The notes beneath the pieces were generated by a model that saw only the letters and a program-made list of their open reading frames with translations, was not told the origin of the DNA and did not search any database. Position numbers and translations under genes: made by a program. A stretch of DNA of 64,000 bases from Plectrocnemia conspersa (lineage: Eukaryota > Arthropoda > Insecta > Trichoptera > Polycentropodidae), in the NCBI GenBank assembly GCA_009617715.1, contig VTFK01000326.1:62001-126000 (forward strand), in the 5' to 3' direction. Below, in pieces: positions 36,916 to 51,124 of the stretch. Every line of letters starts with the position of its first letter. Positions within the stretch are counted from its first letter, which is position 1.

Positions 36916-39029
36916 AGAGTAAGCATATTTGTATTAATGCAAATCGTTTTGTTTTATAGTTTAGGTTAATATGTATAAACCTGAAATTAATGAAGAAAAC
37001 TTAAAGCATTATTAATTACGGACTTTTTCTAACAGAGCATAAGTTGCAACAAAGCAATTTTAGTTATTAAATAGTTTTTAATAAATACTAAACATAAGTT
37101 AGTGTTGTGAAAGTTCTTATTTGTATACTCGCGCAGTAAATCACCATAACCACGATAATTATAAGAATGAACGTGACAATAGTATAAGATAAACAAATAC
37201 TGTAACTGAACGGACCACCACAATAGCCCTCATTATGTTCAGAAAAAAAATATCATCGGACGTGACAATAATGTGCAAACAATTCGCAATCGGGCAATAG
37301 AAAAAAGCACCACTAACATTCAACGCGTTGCATATCTTGACTTTCGAAATGTCCATTAAGCAAATTTCACTCTCGAGATATTTGGCGTGGAGATATTTCG
37401 TTGGTCGAATAAACGAGTACAACAATTGGTTGAATGATCCTGTATTGTTATGATTCGTCGGGTAGCTTCCCAATCTACGATACATAAGGCCGGTCATCAA
37501 TGGACGAAGGGCAGAAGTTAAAAGACATTGGAATACATCGTGACGCATCTTCTGCATATTGACATTGAGTCCTTTTGGTGGTCATTAAATGCCTCGAGTT
37601 CAGCTTGTTTTGAGCGTCCAATTATATCAATTTCATTGGCATAGGCTAACAGCTAAACGAATTGGTTGTATATAGTCCCATCTGTACAGATTTATGAATC
37701 TCTGGCAGCTTTTGCTAATGAAATTTTATACAGTAAACATGCGAACCAACTGTGATATTTCAACATTGTTTTGCTATTTGTGGTTTTTGTATCAAGATCC
37801 ATAACTATATACTATTCGGATTTAAAAAAAACTTGGAGTAGCATCTAGCACATCTAGAACTGATAGTTCACAACTTATATTCTTCTAGCTTTATCTGAAT
37901 ATATAATATAATAAAACATAAGACGTGTAGCTGATATAAAAATAATTTAATTTATGAACAAGGTGTAGTTTACAATGAATAAACTTTTATCGTGGCATTA
38001 AAAATAATTCCAAACTGCAACGTTTAACGAATATTGAGCTCTCGAGCGGCAAACGAGCGTTGTGCAATTATATTCGCAGAATGTGAACAAGTTCGTTCCG
38101 TTTCCAGTTTAATTCCGGCACAAATTCGTACATACACAATATAATGCAAATAAGATGTTTGTAGGGTCGTTGCGAGGCCAAACTAACATCGGGCGAGTTT
38201 TCATTCGGGTGCCATAAATGGTCACAGAAGTGTTATTGCTCAAACGTTGAGCACTACACCTTGCTGGCCATAACGAAGTGATAAGTACACCTTGACGCGG
38301 GTAACGAGTGTGAAGAGTTAACGTTTGAGTACAAAGGTGAAAATGTTATGAACTTGTTAAAGGACGTTGATAACAATCTAGTTTTATTCGTAAACCAACC
38401 TAAAGAAACCCACGGTAAATTTTATATATAACTAAGCGATTCATTATATCATTATACTAATCATCATTGACTATACAAAGCTTTATGAGCCTCAGTCTCC
38501 TTCAGTTATAAAACCTCAAATGCCATATAAACATCTAGTTTTTTTTTACTTTTCTTCGCTCTTTTATATGTTTAAGACAACTTTGAATAGCTGGTTAACG
38601 TTAACGTTCTAGGTATTTCAGTAAGTAGAAATAATATCTTCTAGCCATTCTGTTAAAGTTAAATTGTAATATTGTAAGTGTCTAAAAACAATATTCCCAG
38701 ATATAAATGATAATTCAGTGCATTGTAATTACTATGCGAAGCACGTTTAATAAAAATGATATTATAAGGCAGCGCTGCATTTTTTTGTCCTTGGGCTATT
38801 TTTTATTTTAAAAATATTTCGGGGTGTTAAAAGTCTTTTGCTTCTGGGAGCTAAAAAATGTCATTGAGACGTTTTTATTTGTATACTCCCATACCTGGGT
38901 AAATAAACAAAAATGCTTATTTTTTTAATTTCCTATTAAAAACATAGTTCGCGGGCCGCTAGTTGGACAGCGCTGCTATAAGGTGTTCCCAAATATATTA
39001 GATTTTTATAGTACGGTACCAACAGGTTT

Positions 39030-39280
39030 TATCGATCTACAGGGTGAGTAGGTTGGCGTATTAATTTCTACGCTGCAACATCAGTTGTGCGTTTCCGTGG
39101 TGCGTCAATAAATCCCTCAGCATCCGGCGCGCCCTCACCCGCAACTTCCGGGCCCGCTCTTGTTTATGGGACAGTTCGTCCCGCTAAGCGTTTGGCCCGT
39201 TAAGCGCTTTAATGTTCACGTCGATAATGTGTGTATGTGCCAAATGTCTGTGAGGGCGATCGTCAGATGGGATATCTCGA
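39030..39280. promoter_or_regulatory. Candidate conserved non-coding block
   Basis: A compact GC-rich block with CATCCGGCGCGCCCTCACCC, CTTCCGGGCCCGCTCTTG, TTTATGGGA and GGGCGATCGTCAG, isolated in AT-rich DNA. It has no long open frame and no repeat structure. An enhancer role is inferred from composition alone. Confidence 0.25.
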
Positions 39281-42200
39281 TAAAAGTGAGATAAAATCGG
39301 ATTGAACATGTTTTTTACTACATACAATAGCATTTTTTAAAATAAATATACTGCTTTTGATATATAACTTTTAAGATCAGGTTATTGCGAATTTGACCGA
39401 TTTTTGGATATTGATTAAAAATACAAATTGCTTAATGAAACTTGTATTTATAATTTCTATTGAAATATTGAATCAAAAAAATAGCTAGAATTCCGGTATT
39501 CTTCTCATGATAGAAGCAAAATAACTTTTCAGGTATTTTGATTATTATTACTGTTTTATTATATTGAAAAATAAAGTACAATAAATAAATCAACTAAAGG
39601 GTTAAAATCGAGAGGATATGACGTAATACAAGTGCGTTTTTATAAGCTACATAATTGCTTTTACAAGTAAAAAAATTTTTCACCGACATTTTCAAAATAA
39701 TTTGCACATATATATTTCAATAAAATATCTTTAAATTAAATATTTTAATATAATTGCAAATATTTATTTTAATATAATTCCTTAAAATTAAATACTTAAT
39801 TACTATGTAATGGATTTTGTAAGTAAACATACATATGTAGCAATTAGGGATTATATTTTACATATTTGAATTACGAATAATGAGCTTATTTTCAAACTAA
39901 AGATTATTCAAATATTTGTCTTTTTGTTACTAAAATCATCAATCAACACTAAAATCATAAACACTAAAGACGAAAATCAGAATATGAATTTAGCGAAGAC
40001 AAGTAAGCTAAAAATATTACATCTATAGATATATTTTAAAATTCTCTAAATACAGAAGATCACTATTCTTAGGAAAAAATTGCAACAAAAAATAAGTAAA
40101 ATTTTGAAGAAATCAATGGTGAAAATTCACTAATTTAATAAATTCATTTAAAAAGAAAAATAATATTTATGTTTTTATTGAACATAAAAGAAAAGTTAAG
40201 CAATAGCTGATCTATTTAAATACTGTTTATGGCGAAAAACTACATATTTTACAAAATATACTAAAAGTTATTTATCCAATGAAAACTAGAAAGCGAAAAT
40301 TGTTTAAAAATATCGTTTTAATTACAGCAGAAGAATTAAACTAATATATAATAAAAAAAATATTGTACAAATAATTTTTTTTGAATATTTTAATAAAATT
40401 TTTATCTGAATATTTTGGTTGATTTTGAAAAACATTATGTAAATGTTTATGAAAATAACACAAAATGGTTTAAAATATTATTAAGGAGTCTTTTCGACTT
40501 CAGTAATAATCAATATTAAACTAATAATAATTTTAAGTATATAACATTTAATGTTTTATTTATTTATACATATACATTTATATCATTTTTTCGTTTTTAG
40601 GAATAACATAAATATATTGTACCTGTATTTATCATTCTCGTTGCAATTTTTTGTTCTTTATATTATATAAATATATATTTGAAAATGTCATTAATATTCG
40701 AATAGTTAAGAATAACAGTTCAATCTAATATCAATGTTACCACATTCGAGCTATTACTCTGCATAGTTTTTTGATTTGGAAGTGTGACAGTAGATCCAAA
40801 TTAATAATACACATAGGTAAAATCGCAACGATCCACTTGGCAGTCAAGCAAAAAATGGACAGATGTGCAAAAGCTTGTAGAGAAAAAAAGGTTCGCGTGC
40901 GCAACCTTTTGTCGGCGAGCCGCTGAATAATGTAGTTATGTGACGGGCCACGTCCGGCGACCAATTAACCCGACGCGGCAAAAACAACAGCCACCCCGAC
41001 AACTTGCAACCCCTAGCTAGGAGTCAACCCCAATATTTCATGGGTCAACTTTTGAAATATTTCCGCGCCCCCACCCGCCGCCGAATGCTTTTGTTGCAAA
41101 CGATTTCGCCCTTGTTACAAAACATGCATGATTAAATTCCTTTAAAAATACTATACAGTAAATGTATATGTAAATACATTCCATTTAAGTGAAATCTATC
41201 AAGGATTTACTCTTTTATGTGGTTGATTTTTATTTTATGTTTTTAATTCTATGAATTTCTAATTCTTGTCTTTATTTTTTTTTAATTTTTTTTTTAACAA
41301 TTCAAATATATGTATGTAATATAGATTTTTCTTGAAATTTGTAGACACCGTTTTTGAAAAAATCAAGATTTTTTGTATATTTAAGTTTATTTACCGAAAT
41401 TAATTTTTTAATTTAATTGCCCTATATTAGTCCAACGAAAATTTTTATTTTCATTTTCAAAAGCAGTACATCTTCATTTAAGCTGCTTCGTAATGTTTTG
41501 TTATCTATCCACGAAAATTATCAAATTAAATTGTCAAAATGTGAGTTACAAAAAGTGCCAAAAACTGAATATCTAGTATATAAAGTATAATAATATAATT
41601 ATACGATAAAATAAAAAAGTCTTCATATGAATTATATTAATGTAATATTTGGGAAGAGCCGCCTGATTTATGGTCAAAGTCGTTTCGGCCCTATGTTGCT
41701 CGCACAAAAACGGGGAACCTGCAACAAATTGTCACACAACATGTTATTTTAGCTCAAACGAAAAAAAAAGCTCTTCACAGAAACAGCCTGTAGAAGCATT
41801 TATGCGCACCGGATGTGAACTTTTGTTACAGTGTACAATTTTATTACAGCGAACCTCTAGGACCAGTTTTTCCTTCCTGGCACCGACTTGAAACGACGGA
41901 TCCTCGAGTTATCTCCTTCCAGACAACGGTTATGTAAAATACGGCTACCTTACGGCGCAAAATGTGCGAATGAATCAAGATGCTAGCTTCAGCTTTATGA
42001 AGATTTTATTCTAGCTATATTCGAGAGAGACGTCGTGAATTTTTTTAAGTTGCTCAATAAACGCTTTCTCCTCGGGCGAATCAAAGGCACAGTTTTCATA
42101 AACATACCCACTAACCTTAAAAAAATATAAATAAATCCTGCAGCACCGGCTGCTAATGAAAATCTCAAATTACAATCTCCAAGCGAAAATTGAATGGTGA

Positions 42201-45200
42201 AATAAAAAAAGTTTCAGTAAGGGATTTGGACGGGCGCTATTTCATCCCCGACCCTTTTTCAACCACCCCATAGCAGAAAATTGTGCATACAGCAAACAGT
42301 ATCGGTTAGCAGCACAATACCTTGCAGGCAATAAATTCAAAGTGAAACAACTTTCGCCAGATTGTTTCGCGGGCCCGATTTTTATGGCCCTGCAAAAAGA
42401 CGCATTCTTAGCGCAGAGCCACGTGTTAAATGTTTGCTGGCAAAAGGGGTTAGGAAATCGGATAAATCCAATTTTGGGCGGAAGGTGAGCTTTGCCAGAA
42501 TTAGACTTCAACAAGTGCAGACGCTTTGCTCGGAATCTAATTCCCTTACGAGTTTTACTGATCTAGGTTTGAAAACAATTCACGATTGTACAAATATATA
42601 TGTACATAAATTAGGTTAAAATATGTAACTTGCATTTTACAAAGTTTACAAAATATAATTAGTAATATTTATTCATATAAAAAAATGGATTGCATGTTTC
42701 AGATATCTCGGATTAAAACATTAGGTACAAAAGCAATTAAGAGTAAGATATTTATTATTAATTAACAATACTAATGTACAAAAACTTAAGTTGCAATCAT
42801 TTAAGCGATTTAATGAACTGATAGTAAATACTGTTCTTAATTATTAGCAGTTTTGTAAATTTATCTGAGTATTACTAATTGCTTTGAGTAGTTTAAAATA
42901 AAGAATGTAAATTTACAGGTTGTTAGGAAAATATACTATATTGAAAATATTATAAACAAATAATGAAAAAGTAGTGAGAATTTCAATTTATATAAATTAT
43001 ATGTCTTTATTATAAACATAATTTAAAAAACTTTAATAAGTAATTATAACTGTATACAACTGCAAAAAGGTAAAATTAACACCGACACATTATGTAACGT
43101 ATTCATTTTTGCAGTTAATTGCGAAATGCTAAATGGGCAAAATGTGTACCTATTGAAAAATACACACAACGTAACTTGAATTACTAATGAAGGGTTGAAA
43201 AGCTCTGGCTTATTCATCATTTATTACTTTTTTTTACTACGCTTCATTGATTTAATTGGTCGGTTTTATGTATTCGTAAAGCTCAATCAAATGTTGATGT
43301 TATTCTATATCACAGGTTAATTATTTTTATATTTATATAAAAAGGTACATTGTTGTCTTTTCTGTACCTGTACCAATTGTCGTGGTATATGATTTATATT
43401 CCCCATTCCGTTCAACATTAAAGGACTCTTCAAATAATTGGAAAGCATCGCAATTTTCGCGTAAAAGCTCTCGTGTATCGAATTCGAATTGTAGAAAATT
43501 CGACAGGGCGATTTCTCCTAAATTTATTTATACAATTTTTCTACGCAATAAATTGTACGTATATGTACATGTTTCGTACATTTCCCGGTTGATACGTGAA
43601 AAATTGGTCGTAATACGGTAAAGTGTTCGCGGAAGTGTGAAATATGGCGTCAATGAAGAAAGCAAACACAATCTCTTGTTGCTTGGGCGTTTGCCAAAAT
43701 TTATCGCGAAAATGTTGGCGACATTTTAGGTAGAAAATTCTTCTAAGAGTGTATTTTTAACGTTTAACGTAAAATACTTGTGTATTATGGGACGTCCTTA
43801 GTAGTAGTTAGATATCAATTGAATTATTGAGAAATACTGAGAAAGTAGCACTTTTAAAAATGTTTTATTATTATCAAAATATAAAAATTAAAAGTGAGGA
43901 AATATATAATGGTAAAGTATTGATCCAACCATTTTGATGGACATTTTGTTTAATAATAATTTATTTTTCAAAGATTTTTGTGGATTTAATTTACGATTTA
44001 TCGATGCTGTCGATTAGTACCGTATTTTAACGCAAGATATAAATATATTTATGTAATAATAAGCGACACTAGATATTCATTATTTTATTTTTTAGAGTAA
44101 AATAAAATGAGTCGAATTTATGAGGCAAATAACTGAATGACAAGTTGTTTTCGTTTATTTGCTCGGAAAATGTTCATCTGTACAACAATGAAAGGTTCAT
44201 AATGGAGCGGAAACGAGCCTGACCCTCGAACACAACTTTTGTTGAGGCAATTACCAAACAAAACCGAAAAAAAGTTACAATACAATACAATACGGAAAGC
44301 TTCAACTATGCAACGCAACGATTATGTGAAAGAAAAAGGTACGATTTAGTGTTCATTTATGACTTATAATAGAATAAGCAAGTAAAGAAGTGTTTTAATT
44401 ATTGACTATTTAAAAAAAATGTAATGATATATTGAACATGCAAGATTTAGGTTCCAAAAGTTTTCAGCAGTATTATATAATGGTTAATAATCTAAACATT
44501 AAAATGTGCCAATAATATTCATTGAAGAATTATTTTCAATACAACATTCTATCTGACTCATAGAATAACAACTATCGATAGCCCGTTATATTTATAGAAG
44601 TATGTGAACTATATAATTTAGATTTTAGTTAAAACGTCTTAGTATCCCCAAATACCAATAGATAAAAAATACGTTTTATTAGCATGTATATGGTTTGATC
44701 GACATTAACCTCATATGTACTAAGTATATTTTACATGTTCACGTTTAAAAAGTACCTGGTTCAGTCAAAACTAACGTATATGTGCATTTAATCGGAAGCA
44801 ATTTATATATTATAAAAGGAAAAACTCACTTTTCGACCTCGGAGCCTGTCGACGGGAAGTCAAAATTTGAAGATTTCATTACGAAGATTGTTTTATGATT
44901 GTTGATCTAGTTTAATCATTGTAATATTATAATCCTTACACACATTATGTATATATTTCATTTTAATAGTTTTAACATACCTAGTTAATTTGCAATCCGA
45001 TTATTTATATTCAGTCGAATCGAACAACGCACATAACGAATTAATGAAAATTATTGTTGCGTAGCAACATTTTATTAATAAAAAATTATTATTTAAAACT
45101 GTTGTCACGTTGATGTCGGCCATCTTGTTTTATATTTGAATGCTTATTGGTCGAAACAACAAAACGCATTACCGGCGGCTCAAAAATCAATCGGATCAAA

Positions 45201-45521
45201 TTCAATTTTTATTTTTATTATTATAATTAAATATATTTCATTTGTTTACGTGTACACCGTTCATACAAAGCGATACGATTTACAGATTAAAACATTGAGC
45301 ATAGATTGTTTATGTTTAGAATGAAGCGGAAGCGATGGCTTAGAACAATTGTATTATTGAAGATAGAAGATATAATAAATATTATCGTAGAGATTGAAAA
45401 CTTTCCGAAAAGTATGTATAAGTAATTCAATATAACCGAAAGAATTTTATGTTAATTGTCCATTAAAAATATGTTTATTTATAATAATAAATTAAATATT
45501 AAAATACATGAATTTAATCCT

Positions 45522-45541
45522 AATCCTAAATATTTAGGATT
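45522..45541. repeat. 20-base perfect palindrome
   Basis: AATCCTAAATATTTAGGATT reads the same on both strands. In DNA this AT-rich it may be chance. Confidence 0.5.
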
Positions 45542-47379
45542 TAATGTAAAATGTTGTGTTTTATAGATAAAAAATAGTGTTACTTTTGAAGACTCCAATA
45601 AGAATACTTGGTAATTAAAATAAACATATTTTTATAATTTATAATAAAAACACAATGTTTATATTTGGGATAGTGATTGAAATATTAGAAAATACAAGGG
45701 TATGCTGTAATTTTTCGATGGTATGCATAGTCATTTGAATAAATTATTTAATTACAAATAGCATATTTTATTATATATAAAACAGTTATTATTATTTATT
45801 AAAGCAATATTATTAAAATATACTTTGAGTAAAAAAATTAGATATAAATATATAATGTCCTTCTAACTATTTCATGAACATATAAAATATGACAATAATT
45901 TTTGTTTACAAAAACACTGTAGATTTGTCAAAATATACTTGAATATATTAGAAACTTGTAAACCATGTATCTATAATATTATAAAGTTAACTAATTCTTA
46001 ACCATAATTTTATTTGACTAATGAAGAAAAGTGCAGTTACTGGTTCTATTAAAAACCTACTGGTGCTAGATTTGCTAGCTATTGTCGAGTTCTGCTAGAA
46101 CATCTATTTTACACATGACTTTTTGAGATTGGTTTATCTACCGCAATTAAAAGACATTTTCATAACAATGAGTATATTAAAATATGCTTGTATGTTTAAA
46201 ATCTACTACAAGTGTTTGTCTTGTTTTTTAAATAAAAAGTCTATTTTTTGAAATTATTTTGTGATGTGCATAGAAAACTTAAAATTTTAAAGTCACTTGA
46301 TATCATTAAGTTTTGGTAATATTCATTGAAGTGCAATAAAACAGCAGAGAATGTTTCTCTTACATGGTAATGGTATTTCATTTATCTGTCAAGGCTTTGA
46401 AAATAGTAAATTAATGCTAGTGAAAATTTTTAATATTTCTGGATGATTCACTATTTTTGATACCACTATTGCCGCGATATTGATATGTTTTTTAAATTGA
46501 TGTTTCTGTAGGAAACAACAAGTTAACTGCATATTATTCTTATTAACTAAATTTGCATAGCAACAATGAATTTATTTTTGTACACATATTACAAATTATT
46601 TAAATGGTATGGTATATTAATTATTTACACGTGTTTCTCATTAATAATTATTTATCATTATTATACATGTATCGTATTAAATATTTAGTATAAATATGAA
46701 GCGATTAAAATAAATAATGTTCATGAACCAGTCTTCAGAACAACATACAGTTGTATTATTTTCTGAGAACTCATCAGAAATCTTCATTTATTTCTGGCTT
46801 CTGCAAATACAACCTGGAGGGCGGGCGTTAAAATTACTTTTTTTTTTTGTGGTGTATATGTAAATTTTTTCAGAATATTTTAAAAATATTCTGCAATTAA
46901 AAAGTTGCTATAGAAAATCTTGATAAATATTATTCGCTAAGATGTGTGATTTTAAGCAAGGAATACTTTACGTTAAAAAGATAAATCAATCATGTTTTAC
47001 CGAACATCTAAACAAACAAACATTTCTATATATTTTACTAGTGTTATTTCTGCACAAGTAGACAGGTCAATTGATTTTTAAAAATATTATTGGAGAGAAA
47101 AAAATACACGCGAGCTACCATAAACCAATTTGTGATGAGCAATTATCTAGTAGATATTTTAATATTTAAGGAAATAGGTCTTTAGTTATTAATTTGTTTT
47201 TATTTAAATACTTACTAATTTATGTACAATAACCTTACAAAATCAAAAGAATTTCATTATCACGTAGACTGACTTTAAAAGAACATGTATATGCCTACTA
47301 ATACAGTTGCATACACAATTAAATGTTATTTGCAATCTAAGGTTAAATTGTTTAATAAACATGTAGAGGTTTGAAACAC

Positions 47380-48290
47380 CTGCACAATTCGTTACTATTC
47401 AGAGATCACCCTAGCGATCGTTTAAACAAACAAAAAAGAGAGATAAATCCGTTTCTAAAGTGTACTAAGTATATTACGAAATAATGGAAGAGAGATCTCG
47501 TGACCAAACAATTGCGTTAATAATAAGAAATATTGCACAGACCACCTAAAAGCACATTCGTCCCGAGATGTTTACCCATAATAAATGCCGTTAAAATTAC
47601 TCTTTGTGGAAAAGAACGCGAATTAGATTATTCAATCGCCATAAGGGCCATCTAGACCGTTTATTTTGAGACGTAAACAGGAGTCCATGAAGCGATGCAA
47701 TTGGCTCGTAACCCAAAAACCATATTCATTTAATATGTAGACAATAATTTAATTTTGTTTTATAAATAGATCTTGCTTTTTATTATCAATTTTAATAGCT
47801 ATTCTTTAATATTTATATTATTATAAATTTATTAAATATTAAGACTTATAATTTCAAAAAAAATCAATAAAGTACCTAAATTGAAAATCCAACTCCAAAC
47901 CTTGTGATACTCATCACACATCCTAAAACCCTATATTTCATCCGCAGTGGACGGAAGAAGGTTCAACCCCTTACAAAAGGTCCGTAGGGCTTCGCCCACG
48001 ATCGGGAAATCAACGCACGTAGAAATGTTACTTAAACTGCGGGTGATTGATGGCGCACAGGCCCACCCGGGATAATTGTTTGAGGAACTAAAAGCTCCAC
48101 ATTTTCTCTACGTTCGCTGGTTATGGCCAATGAGCTTACCTGTCGTTGATATATAATTGTTTTTTATCATCACACCTACGTCTCGTTATATTGGTCCATT
48201 AATGGGAAGAACACGAAAGGCAATATTTCCCAAAATAGAAAGCTTTTGCAACACGCAACAAATAAATCGTTCATTGCAGTTAGTATTTTA
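47380..48290. promoter_or_regulatory. Candidate conserved non-coding blocks (two adjacent)
   Basis: Two GC-richer blocks (about 47380-47740 and 47900-48290) flank a short AT-rich gap. They include GCGATCGTTTAAAC, CGCCATAAGGGCCATC, GGTCCGTAGGGCTTCGCC and GGTTATGGCCAATGAG. Neither has a long open frame. They are part of the series of islands in the desert. Confidence 0.25.
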
Positions 48291-49369
48291 TCTAACAAAA
48301 TAATATACGAAATGTAAATTAATAAATAACTTATTAATATTTATAGCAGATTATGTACATGTGAGCATTTTAAAGACTGCCTCACTATAATAGTCATAGA
48401 TTTATAATATATTATATATGAGGTTTCCTACAATATGAATCTGCTTATATAGATCATCATGCATATTATTTTATATTACTATGATATATTATACAGCATA
48501 TATTTATTGTTCCGCATAACAGTTAATACGAATAGAGAAATATGTGAATATCGAGAGAGAGAAAAATTGATATGCGGCGTATCGTTTTGCTCCATCTGCA
48601 TATTCATTCCAGCGCCGTTTTTCCATCATATGAAGCGTGTTATTGGGAAATTCCTCAGCCGCAGTATATCCGTTTTCCTCCTCCGACGATGAAGGTATCC
48701 AATAACGAGGAAGCCATTAGCTAACTCGAAACGAATATAACCGGAGGCTCTTCATAATTGCATCAAATAACACTTCGATTTTAATGAATATCATTACGAG
48801 GCGACGCGGTCCGCCACCTGAGGAGCTTTCCAAGAAGCCTCCGGTAATATACTGAGATCCCATTTAGAACGGTATTTTATCGCTTACGATATTTATCCTT
48901 CAATCTGCTCGCTGCACTTCGGATGAGAACACTTAATATACACTTAAGTGAATTGATTAAAGTCTATTGTTCAACAAGATAATTTATTTATATGTACACT
49001 TGACACACTTTTTAATTTTTAAACATGTAACTTAATAACAATGTTATTATACAAATATTTAAAATTTCATTTTAATGTAAATAACAAACACAGCAAAATA
49101 AATCATTATTTTAAAGATAAAACAGTGTGTAAAAAAAATCAAATATTAAAAAAACGATATACCTATATGTATAAATTGCTTTTACAAATAAATTATTATT
49201 TGAATCAGGTATAAAAAAATGAATTAAAAAATGTCGTAGAAAAAGATAAAGAATAAATAACATATTTTTTCATCTTCTTAGGATGTTAAAAAAATCGCAC
49301 ATATCTATAGAATAGCTATACTTTGTATAATACAATATTTATGATTTCATCGCCGTGTATATTTAATCT

Positions 49370-50115
49370 AAACCCATATCTGGACAATTTTTTAAGTAGA
49401 ATTGTACCCGCAAAATATTTATTTTTATGGAAAACAGAACTTTGTGGAACAATCCAGAAAAATATAAAATTAAGGCTCCTACAGATGAAACATGGCAGAA
49501 AAGGTAAATACGCTTATCCAAATTTGGGAAACAAATAAGAAAAGAGATTTCAAAATGATATTTACTTTTCATAACAGCCAGATGATAGACACGGGAAAAA
49601 AAGCGACCGAGCTTCTCAAAAAATGGATTATAATAAATATATAGTGTGTTGATTGCGCCGATCAATGCCTAGTTACAAATTATTATATTTCGAAAAACAA
49701 TGGAATAAACTAAAAAATATTGTTTTTTCATTTATTTCAATTTGCATTGTTTTATTTGTTCAGTGTCTATCAAAATTTCAATCGTAACTGTAAAATTAAA
49801 TTCAAAGATTATCTTTTGAGTAAGAGTAAAAGATGGATGCAGAATTCAGTGAAATATATCAATTCTGAAGATATTTCACCAATTTCTACCACATCTTGCC
49901 GTATCTGTGTTGTCGAACCACCAGAAAGGCTTTCGGATAAACAGAAAATCCATCAGATAATAAAAATTAAAAGTGTGGAGTAATATGTGAGAAGAAAATG
50001 TCGTGTTTGCTCTGCACGTGAAATAAGGAAAGATACAACATACTTGTGCAGTAGTTGTGAAATTGTTCTTCATATTGAAGAATGTTTTTATACGCATCAA
50101 AAAATAGTGAAATAG
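49370..50115 (+). mobile_element. piggyBac-type transposase relic
   Basis: Across shifted frames the plus strand reads NPYLDNFLSRIVPAKYL and ELCGTIQKNIK (the CGTIRKNRK motif), FTFHNSQMID-like sequence and a VDCADQ-like remnant of the VDxxDQ catalytic region. Then FFHLFQFALFYLFSVYQNF and KIKFKDYLL follow, and at the end RRKCRVCSAREIRKDTTYLC and SSCEIVLHIEECFYTHQKI. The last part is the C-terminal cysteine-rich zinc-binding domain of piggyBac-like transposases, with its Cys pairs intact. Stops break the frame, so the gene is dead. The N-terminal half and left end are missing. Confidence 0.78.
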
Positions 50116-50157
50116 ATAAAAAAAAGTGAATATAATAAAAATAAATATAAATAAGGA

Positions 50158-50212
50158 TATAGTGTAGTGTAGTGTAGTGATAAAATAATATAGTGTAGTG
50201 ATAAAAATAAAT
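50158..50212 (+). repeat. TAGTG / TAGTGATAAAATAA short tandem repeat
   Basis: TAGTGTAGTGTAGTGTAGTG is followed by a repeat of the unit ATATAGTGTAGTGATAAAA. It lies just after the piggyBac transposase remnant. Confidence 0.6.
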
Positions 50213-51087
50213 GTGTCTGTGCCAGTTGTAAGCAGAAAAAGGACGCCGAAAAATTTGGTGAGTGCAAATTATACTATATTATAAACGGAAAGCATTTAAA
50301 CATACATGTTATTAAATTATAAATAACTGGTTTGTCACCATTACAGCCATTTTCAATTAACACAAAATATTAGGAATGAAAAATACATATTTATTCGTTC
50401 ATGATTTTATTTCTCAGAGGTTCCTTTAAGTGCAATAATATTTTAATAAAATTATTTTACAATAAACTAATACGGTGATAAATTATCAAAATTGTAGCTT
50501 TTTTCCCCTGGTTTCTTAATCTGTGAATCATTGCGGTTTTCCAAATGGTGAGGAAATTTCAAAATCCGGTAAAAATGTTCGTGAGGTAATGGATGATATT
50601 TTTTGGGAATTCTATATAATTTATCTACATATACATTAACGATTTTAATTTTTAATTTTGCAATAACATACAGAATTTAAGGTTGAAAAACATTGTTAAT
50701 TGATGTACTATCAACCGGTATGTTTCGATTTCTTGCGATTGGATTGATTTTATGTTTACCTAGCCAGACAGGTTGCCCCTCAAATTTATTTCTGTTCAAG
50801 AAGCGTAACATAAAATATTATTTTTTATATGAAATAAATAATTATGTTTCATACATTTCATAAAAAAACGTACGTGCCCCAAATAGGCAACGTCTCATTG
50901 CATTTTTTTCTATAAAAAATTGAAGTCAAATATAATTTATTTTTTCATTCGATAGTATGTAGAAATAGTATACTACCATCGCTGATTATCATATATGGGC
51001 AAACTTGATGCTATCCCAGTATTTTTTAAATAAAAGAAAATGCAGGTCTCATGCCTGAGTTCACGTCCATTAAACAATGCTATTTTA

Positions 51088-51124
51088 AGACTCGTATACG
51101 AGTCCTCGGCCGTTAAGGTGTTAA
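51088..51124 (-). mobile_element. Putative right end of the piggyBac-like element
   Basis: Read on the minus strand this is TTAA, then CACCTTAACGGCCGAG, then the palindrome GACTCGTATACGAGTC. TTAA is the piggyBac target duplication, and ends with a subterminal palindrome are common in that superfamily. No matching left end was found upstream of 49370, so the link to the transposase relic about 1 kb away rests on position. Confidence 0.4.

Larger units (their letters stand above)
35936..49369. other. Gene desert with multiple GC-richer islands
   Basis: No gene recognised in more than 13 kb. Islands of raised GC occur at about 36000-36370, 37990-38350, 39030-39280, 40740-41120, 41640-42120, 42180-42560, 43370-43760, 44140-44340, 47380-47740, 47900-48290 and 48550-48960. 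They are separated by AT-rich DNA. Open frames in the islands are at most about 130 codons and resemble no known family. Copy 2 of the dispersed repeat lies at 36670-36915. Confidence 0.5.

Noticed and set aside
45522..45541. 20-base palindrome as a regulatory element or microRNA stem
   Set aside because: Too short and AT-rich with no loop; could be chance.
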